Assembly: GCA_013373005.1 (NCBI GenBank)
Contig: JABXIP010000427.1
Location: 1 to 17,872, forward strand
Source of the DNA: Cytophagia bacterium
Lineage (GTDB): Bacteria; Bacteroidota; Bacteroidia; Cytophagales; Cyclobacteriaceae
Length of the DNA stretch: 17,872 nucleotides
Reading direction: 5' to 3'
Part shown: positions 14,087 to 17,872 of the stretch, one piece after another
How the letters are laid out: each line of letters begins with the position of its first letter
Position numbering within the stretch: the stretch's first letter is position 1
The notes under the pieces: model-generated
What the model saw: only the letters and a program-made list of their open reading frames with translations
What the model was told of the DNA's origin: nothing
Databases searched by the model: none
Made by a program: the position numbers and the translations under genes

Positions 14087-14860
14087 ATGATCTTTTACAA
14101 GACTGAAGAAGAAATTCAAAAGATACGTGAGAGTGCCGAAATATTGGCAAAGACTCACGGAGAAGTAGCCAAGCTGATAAAGCCTGGTATAAAAACAAAA
14201 GATCTGGATAAAGTCGCTGAAGAGTTTATCAAAGATCATGGGGCAACCGGTTCCTTTAAAGGTTACAATGGTTTTCCCGCCACGCTTTGTATTTCTGTGA
14301 ACGATGTAGTTGTTCACGGTTTTCCAAGCGAATATGAATTGAAAGACGGTGATATAATCTCTGTAGATTGTGGAGTCTTCTACCAAGGTTTTCATAGCGA
14401 TTCCGCTTATACGTACCCCGTAGGAGACACATCCCCAGAAATTTTATCACTTCTTAGAGCAACGAGAGAGTCGTTGTATGTAGGTATTGAAGAAGCCAGG
14501 TTTGGCAACCGAATTGGTGACTTAGCCTTCGCCATACAAAAGTATGTAGAAGATAGAGGTTACACAGTGGTTCGGGAGCTTGTAGGACACGGATTGGGCA
14601 GAAGCCTTCATGAAGGTCCGGAAGTACCAAACTATGGTAAAAGAGGCCGAGGCCCTAAGTTGAATGAAGGTTTGGTAATAGCCATCGAACCGATGATTAA
14701 TCTGGGAACTCGAAACATTGTGCAAGAGAGCGATGGCTGGACCATTAGGACCAGAGACAGAAAGCCTTCAGCACATTTTGAGCATACTGTGGCCATCTTC
14801 AAAGACAGGACTGAAATATTGACAAGTCATAAATACATAGAAGAAGTAGTAAAATTTTAA
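14087..14860 (+). CDS. map: Type I methionine aminopeptidase
   Basis: MetAP removes the initiator methionine from new proteins as they leave the ribosome, after deformylation. The 257-residue cytosolic enzyme has the pita-bread fold with all metal ligands: Asp94, Asp105, His168, Glu201 and Glu232. His77 (in VVVHGFP) and His175 (in LHEGPEV) are the substrate-contacting histidines of the family. There is no N-terminal zinc-finger extension, as in bacterial type Ia enzymes. Gaps of 1 base on each side to secY and infA imply strict co-expression with the translation apparatus. Confidence 0.98.
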   Translation: MIFYKTEEEIQKIRESAEILAKTHGEVAKLIKPGIKTKDLDKVAEEFIKDHGATGSFKGYNGFPATLCISVNDVVVHGFPSEYELKDGDIISVDCGVFYQGFHSDSAYTYPVGDTSPEILSLLRATRESLYVGIEEARFGNRIGDLAFAIQKYVEDRGYTVVRELVGHGLGRSLHEGPEVPNYGKRGRGPKLNEGLVIAIEPMINLGTRNIVQESDGWTIRTRDRKPSAHFEHTVAIFKDRTEILTSHKYIEEVVKF

Positions 14861-14861
14861 T

Positions 14862-15080
14862 ATGGCTAAACAAGGATCTATAGAACAAGACGGAGTGATA
14901 ACGGAGGCATTGCCTAACGCTCAATTTCGTGTTGAACTTGAAAATGGACATGTGGTGTTGGCTCATATCTCAGGAAAAATGAGAATGCACTACATTAAAA
15001 TTTTGCCGGGCGACAGAGTAAAGCTTGAAATGTCTCCATACGATTTAACAAAAGGAAGAATTACTTACAGGTATAAATAA
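14862..15080 (+). CDS. infA: Translation initiation factor IF-1
   Basis: IF-1 occupies the small-subunit A site during initiation and assists IF-2 and IF-3. The 72-residue single S1/OB-fold protein matches the family over its whole length: EQDGVITEALPNAQFRVELENGHVVLAHISGKMRMHYI followed by LPGDRVKLEMSPYDLTKGRITYRYK. It starts one base after map and ends 6 bases before rpmJ, a common bacterial arrangement. Confidence 0.99.
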   Translation: MAKQGSIEQDGVITEALPNAQFRVELENGHVVLAHISGKMRMHYIKILPGDRVKLEMSPYDLTKGRITYRYK

Positions 15081-15086
15081 AGAAAG

Positions 15087-15203
15087 ATGAAAGTAAAAGC
15101 GTCTATCAAGAAGCGTAGTGCCGATTGTAAGATAATCCGCAGAAACGGAAAGTTGTACGTGATTAACAAGAAGAATCCTAGATTCAAACAAAGACAAGGG
15201 TAA
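15087..15203 (+). CDS. rpmJ: 50S ribosomal protein bL36, zinc-ligand-poor form
   Basis: This 38-residue protein starts MKVKASIKKRSADCKIIRRNG and ends NKKNPRFKQRQG. bL36 is the smallest large-subunit protein and stabilises 23S rRNA at the base of the subunit. The zinc form has a Cys-Cys-Cys-His set; here only Cys14 is left, the others being Ser11, Asn27 or Lys28, and Phe33, so zinc binding is not expected. It lies 6 bases after infA and 2 before rpsM. Confidence 0.97.
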   Translation: MKVKASIKKRSADCKIIRRNGKLYVINKKNPRFKQRQG

Positions 15204-15205
15204 TT

Positions 15206-15583
15206 ATGGCAAGGATTGCAGGAGTAGATATTCCAGATCACAAGAGAGCCGAAATTGGTTTAACCTATATTTTCGGTATTGGTCGTAGCTCAGCCAACTA
15301 TATTTTGGCTAAAGCTGGTATTGATGTAAATACCAAAATTGGCGACCTGGATGACGATCAGCAGAAAGACATCAGAACTATCATTAGTGAAGAGTTCAAA
15401 ATCGAAGGTGTTCTTAAGTCTGAAGTACAAATGAACATCAAGCGTTTGATGGACATTGGTTGTTACAGAGGTTTGAGACACAGAAAGGGTCTTCCTGTTC
15501 GTGGTCAGCATACCAAAAACAACTCTAGAACCAGAAAGGGTAAGAGAAAGACTGTTGCTAACAAGAAGAAAGCAACTAAGTAA
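15206..15583 (+). CDS. rpsM: 30S ribosomal protein uS13
   Basis: uS13 sits at the top of the small-subunit head, forms bridges to uL5 and its C-terminal tail touches P-site tRNA. The 125-residue protein opens MARIAGVDIPDHKRAEIGLTYIFGIG, has a helix-two-turn-helix region in the middle and the conserved CYRGLRHRKGLPVRGQHTKNNSRTRKG near the end, then a Lys-rich tail. The start is 2 bases after rpmJ. A 36-base spacer follows, the longest in the alpha portion. Confidence 0.99.
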   Translation: MARIAGVDIPDHKRAEIGLTYIFGIGRSSANYILAKAGIDVNTKIGDLDDDQQKDIRTIISEEFKIEGVLKSEVQMNIKRLMDIGCYRGLRHRKGLPVRGQHTKNNSRTRKGKRKTVANKKKATK

Positions 15584-15619
15584 TAGGTGAGTTTTTTAAT
15601 GCCGAAAAAGAATTAGAAA

Positions 15620-16012
15620 ATGGCTCAAAAAAGAAAAGATAAGGCTAAGAAAAGAGTAGTACAGGTTGATGCTCTTGGACAGGCGCACATTAAGGCGTCT
15701 TTCAACAACATCATCATCTCTTTGACTAATCAGCAAGGACAAGTTATCTCTTGGGCTTCTGCTGGTAAAATGGGCTTTAAGGGTTCTAAAAAGAACACTC
15801 CTTATGCAGCTCAGATGGCGGCACAAGATTGTGCACAGAAGGCTTATGAATTAGGCTTGAGAAAAGTTGAGGTTTTTGTGAAAGGTCCTGGATCTGGTCG
15901 TGAATCAGCTATCAGAACCATCCAAAATTCAGGTATCGAGGTTACTGTTATCAGAGACGTAACTCCACTACCTCACAACGGATGTCGTCCTCCAAAAAGA
16001 AGAAGAGTTTAA
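15620..16012 (+). CDS. rpsK: 30S ribosomal protein uS11
   Basis: uS11 lies on the small-subunit platform beside the mRNA exit channel. The 130-residue sequence has a Lys-rich N terminus, then AHIKASFNNIIISLTNQQGQVISWASAGKMGFKGSKKNTPYAAQ, and ends with VTVIRDVTPLPHNGCRPPKRRRV, all diagnostic. A-rich sequence precedes the ATG without an SD. It is followed by rpsD after 18 bases. Confidence 0.99.
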   Translation: MAQKRKDKAKKRVVQVDALGQAHIKASFNNIIISLTNQQGQVISWASAGKMGFKGSKKNTPYAAQMAAQDCAQKAYELGLRKVEVFVKGPGSGRESAIRTIQNSGIEVTVIRDVTPLPHNGCRPPKRRRV

Positions 16013-16030
16013 TTAAGAATTTAAGAAGTA

Positions 16031-16636
16031 ATGGCAAGATATAACGGACCAAAGGCTAAAATCGCGAGAAGGTTTAACGATCCTATTTTCGGTCATAGCA
16101 AAGCATTACAGAAGAAAGCTTATCCTCCTGGCCAACATGGTAGAGGTAGAAGAAGAAAGCAATCTGAATATGCCATCCAGTTGATGGAGAAGCAGAAAGC
16201 CAAATACACTTATGGTGTGTTGGAGAAGCAGTTTGCTAACCTATTCGACAAAGCTTCAAGAAGATCTGGTATTACCGGTGAAATCTTACTTCAATTATTG
16301 GAAGCAAGATTGGATAACATGGTATACAGATTGGGTATCGCTCCTACAAGAAGAGCTGCAAGACAGTTGGTATCTCACAAACACGTTACTGTTAACGGTG
16401 AAATTGTGAACATCCCTTCTTATCATGTGCAGCCTGGCGATGTAGTGGCAGTAAGAGAGAAGTCTAAATCATTGGAGTTAATTTCAGATAGCGTTGCTGC
16501 TAACACTGTTCAGAGATATCCTTGGTTAGAGTTCAACAAAGCAGACTTAGCTGGTAAAATGATTAATGTTCCTACAAGAGATGATATCCCTGAGAACATT
16601 AAGGAACAGCTGATTGTCGAGCTTTACTCTAAATAA
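16031..16636 (+). CDS. rpsD: 30S ribosomal protein uS4
   Basis: uS4 starts small-subunit assembly by binding the 16S rRNA 5' domain and contributes to decoding fidelity and the mRNA entry helicase. The 201-residue protein has the basic N-terminal arm (GPKAKIARRFNDPIFG, then PPGQHGRGRRRK) and an S4 RNA-binding domain from about residue 90 (LLEARLDNMVYRLGIAPTRRAARQLVSHKHVTVNG). The N-terminal cysteines of the zinc-binding form are absent. In E. coli uS4 represses the alpha operon from a pseudoknot before rpsM; the 2-base rpmJ-rpsM gap here makes such a leader implausible. Confidence 0.99.
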   Translation: MARYNGPKAKIARRFNDPIFGHSKALQKKAYPPGQHGRGRRRKQSEYAIQLMEKQKAKYTYGVLEKQFANLFDKASRRSGITGEILLQLLEARLDNMVYRLGIAPTRRAARQLVSHKHVTVNGEIVNIPSYHVQPGDVVAVREKSKSLELISDSVAANTVQRYPWLEFNKADLAGKMINVPTRDDIPENIKEQLIVELYSK

Positions 16637-16667
16637 TCAAATTAAGAACCTTTTAAACATTACATAT

Positions 16668-17657
16668 ATGTCGATACTCGCATTTCAAATCCCGGAGAAA
16701 GTGGTGATGGAGAAGGCTGACGATTTTCACGGTCAGTTCACGTTCAAACCCCTTGAAAAAGGCTACGGGGTTACTATTGGTAATGCTTTGAGAAGAATAT
16801 TGCTTTCTTCTCTAGAGGGCTATGCCATCACAGGTATCAAAATTCCTGGTGTATTGCACGAGTTCTCTACTATTGAAGGTGTTGTAGAAGATGTATCTGA
16901 AATTATTCTAAACCTTAAGAAAGTAAGGTTCAAGAAAATCTCTGATACTGTTGATAACAAAATCAACGTAGTAATCGAAAATCAGGATAAGTTCACTGCA
17001 GGTGATATTGGAAAATTCACCAGCGCATTTGAGATCTTGAATCCTGAAGACGTTGTTTGTCACATTGACGATAATATCAAATTCGAAATCGAATTGACTA
17101 TCGAAAAAGGTAGAGGATATCTTCCTGCAGAGGAAAATAAGCCTAGCGAACAAGTATTCGGTTTTATTCCGATCGATGCGATTTTCACTCCTATTAAGAA
17201 TGTGAAATACAGCGTGGAGAACACCAGGGTTGAGCAAAAGACCGACTACGAAATGTTGGTTTTGGACATCAAAACTGATGGTTCTATTCACCCTGAGAAT
17301 GCATTGAAAGGTGCTGCTCACATCCTTATCCAACACTTTATGCTGTTCTCAGATCAGAACATGATTCTTGAGACTGGTGCATTGGATGAGCCAGAGCAGG
17401 TTGATGAAGAAATGCTTCACATGCGTAAGCTGTTGAAAACTTCATTGAACGATCTAGATCTTTCAGTGAGAGCTTACAACTGCTTGAAAGCTGCTGATGT
17501 AAGAACTCTTGGCGACTTGGTGAAACTAGAGATTTCTGACATGATGAAGTTCAGAAACTTCGGTAAAAAATCACTTGCTGAACTAGAGCAATTGGTAGCT
17601 GAGAAGAACCTTACCTTCGGTATGGATTTGGCTAAATATAAACTGGAAGAGGATTAA
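16668..17657 (+). CDS. rpoA: DNA-directed RNA polymerase subunit alpha
   Basis: Alpha dimerises to nucleate RNA polymerase assembly and contacts promoter UP elements and activators. From the ATG at 16668 the product is 329 residues, family length, starting MSILAFQIPEKV; an upstream in-frame TTG at 16614 lies inside rpsD and is rejected. The N-terminal dimer domain includes TIGNALRRILLSSLEG. The C-terminal domain keeps the DNA-contact residues: Arg268, Asn271 and Lys274 in VRAYNCLK, and Gly299 to Ser302 in NFGKKSL. The start has no SD. rplQ begins 5 bases after the stop. Confidence 0.99.
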   Translation: MSILAFQIPEKVVMEKADDFHGQFTFKPLEKGYGVTIGNALRRILLSSLEGYAITGIKIPGVLHEFSTIEGVVEDVSEIILNLKKVRFKKISDTVDNKINVVIENQDKFTAGDIGKFTSAFEILNPEDVVCHIDDNIKFEIELTIEKGRGYLPAEENKPSEQVFGFIPIDAIFTPIKNVKYSVENTRVEQKTDYEMLVLDIKTDGSIHPENALKGAAHILIQHFMLFSDQNMILETGALDEPEQVDEEMLHMRKLLKTSLNDLDLSVRAYNCLKAADVRTLGDLVKLEISDMMKFRNFGKKSLAELEQLVAEKNLTFGMDLAKYKLEED

Positions 17658-17662
17658 TAGAG

Positions 17663-17872
17663 ATGAGACACGGGAAGAAAATCAATCATTTGAGTAGAAC
17701 TGCTTCGCACAGAAGAGCGATGCTTTCTAATATGGCTTCTTCTTTGATTCAGCATAAAAGAATCACTACTACTGTAGCTAAAGCGAAAGCTTTGAGAAAG
17801 TTTGTTGAACCATTGCTTACTAAAGCAAAAGACGATTCAACTAACTCTAGAAGGGTAGTATTCTCTTACCTG
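17663..17872 (+). CDS. rplQ: 50S ribosomal protein bL17, 5' part
   Basis: The first 70 codons run in frame to the edge of the window. They begin MRHGKKINHLSRTASHRRAML and continue with SSLIQHKRITTTVAKAKALRKFVEPLLTKAK, the conserved N-terminal domain of bL17, a large-subunit protein near the exit tunnel. The C-terminal part lies outside. In Bacteroidota this protein usually has a long C-terminal extension, which cannot be checked here. It is in its normal place after rpoA. Confidence 0.98.
   Translation, partial: MRHGKKINHLSRTASHRRAMLSNMASSLIQHKRITTTVAKAKALRKFVEPLLTKAKDDSTNSRRVVFSYL

Noticed and set aside
15584..15619. T-run (TTTTTT) between rpsM and rpsK as a terminator, and a five-codon ATG frame (15599-15616)
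   Set aside because: No stem precedes the T run, and the mini-frame encodes only Met-Pro-Lys-Lys-Asn with no supporting evidence.
16614..16667. In-frame TTG extension that would lengthen RpoA by 18 residues
   Set aside because: It lies inside rpsD, the extra residues do not resemble the family, and the ATG at 16668 gives the normal MSILAFQIPEK start and length.
1..17872. Mobile element, CRISPR array, toxin-antitoxin, defence island or other undescribed multigene system
   Set aside because: Every stretch above 36 bases outside the regulatory spacers is accounted for by conserved translation, secretion or RNA polymerase genes; no repeats or foreign-looking composition were seen.

Overview
The window is an ordinary but almost complete bacterial translation super-cluster: the str, S10, spc and alpha operons laid end to end on the + strand. 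It begins in the last 67 codons of a DUF3467-family gene and ends inside rplQ after 70 codons. The organism is very probably a member of Bacteroidota, most likely a Cytophagales-type bacterium; I would not go to genus. Four things point that way: promoters of the TTTG-N19-TAnnTTTG type specific to that phylum; near-total absence of Shine-Dalgarno (SD) sequences before A/T-rich starts; arginine encoded mostly by AGA at moderate-to-low GC; and a DUF3467 gene ahead of rpsL with no tuf between fusA and rpsJ.

Layout. Positions 1-204 hold the DUF3467 tail, closed by a strong terminator (227-252). A promoter (312-342) then opens the str block: rpsL, rpsG, fusA and rpsJ, closed by a second terminator (3712-3746). 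A second promoter (3818-3848) and a short hairpin leader open the S10/spc block: rplC, rplD, rplW, rplB, rpsS, rplV, rpsC, rplP, rpmC, rpsQ, rplN, rplX, rplE and rpsN. A 140-base gap after rpsN carries a third promoter-like sequence (10154-10184) and a structured leader. Behind it lie rpsH, rplF, rplR, rpsE, rpmD, rplO, secY, map, infA, rpmJ, rpsM, rpsK, rpsD, rpoA and the start of rplQ. Two short genes too small for a 60-codon cutoff, rpmD and rpmJ, are included.

Together these genes make about half of the ribosomal proteins of both subunits, elongation factor G, initiation factor 1, the SecY translocon channel, methionine aminopeptidase and the RNA polymerase alpha subunit. Spacing is mostly 1-10 bases, with overlaps at rpsS/rplV and rplX/rplE, as expected of co-transcribed and translationally coupled genes.

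I find no mobile element, CRISPR array, tRNA, rRNA or undescribed multigene system. The points worth a second look are regulatory: the transcriptional cut between rpsJ and rplC, the unusual promoter and leader before rpsH, hairpins in two leaders that could be ribosomal-protein-binding sites, and a rare canonical SD before rplP. No non-coding stretch exceeds 300 bases; the longest are 205-387, 3691-3900 and 10148-10287, and the features in each are listed.
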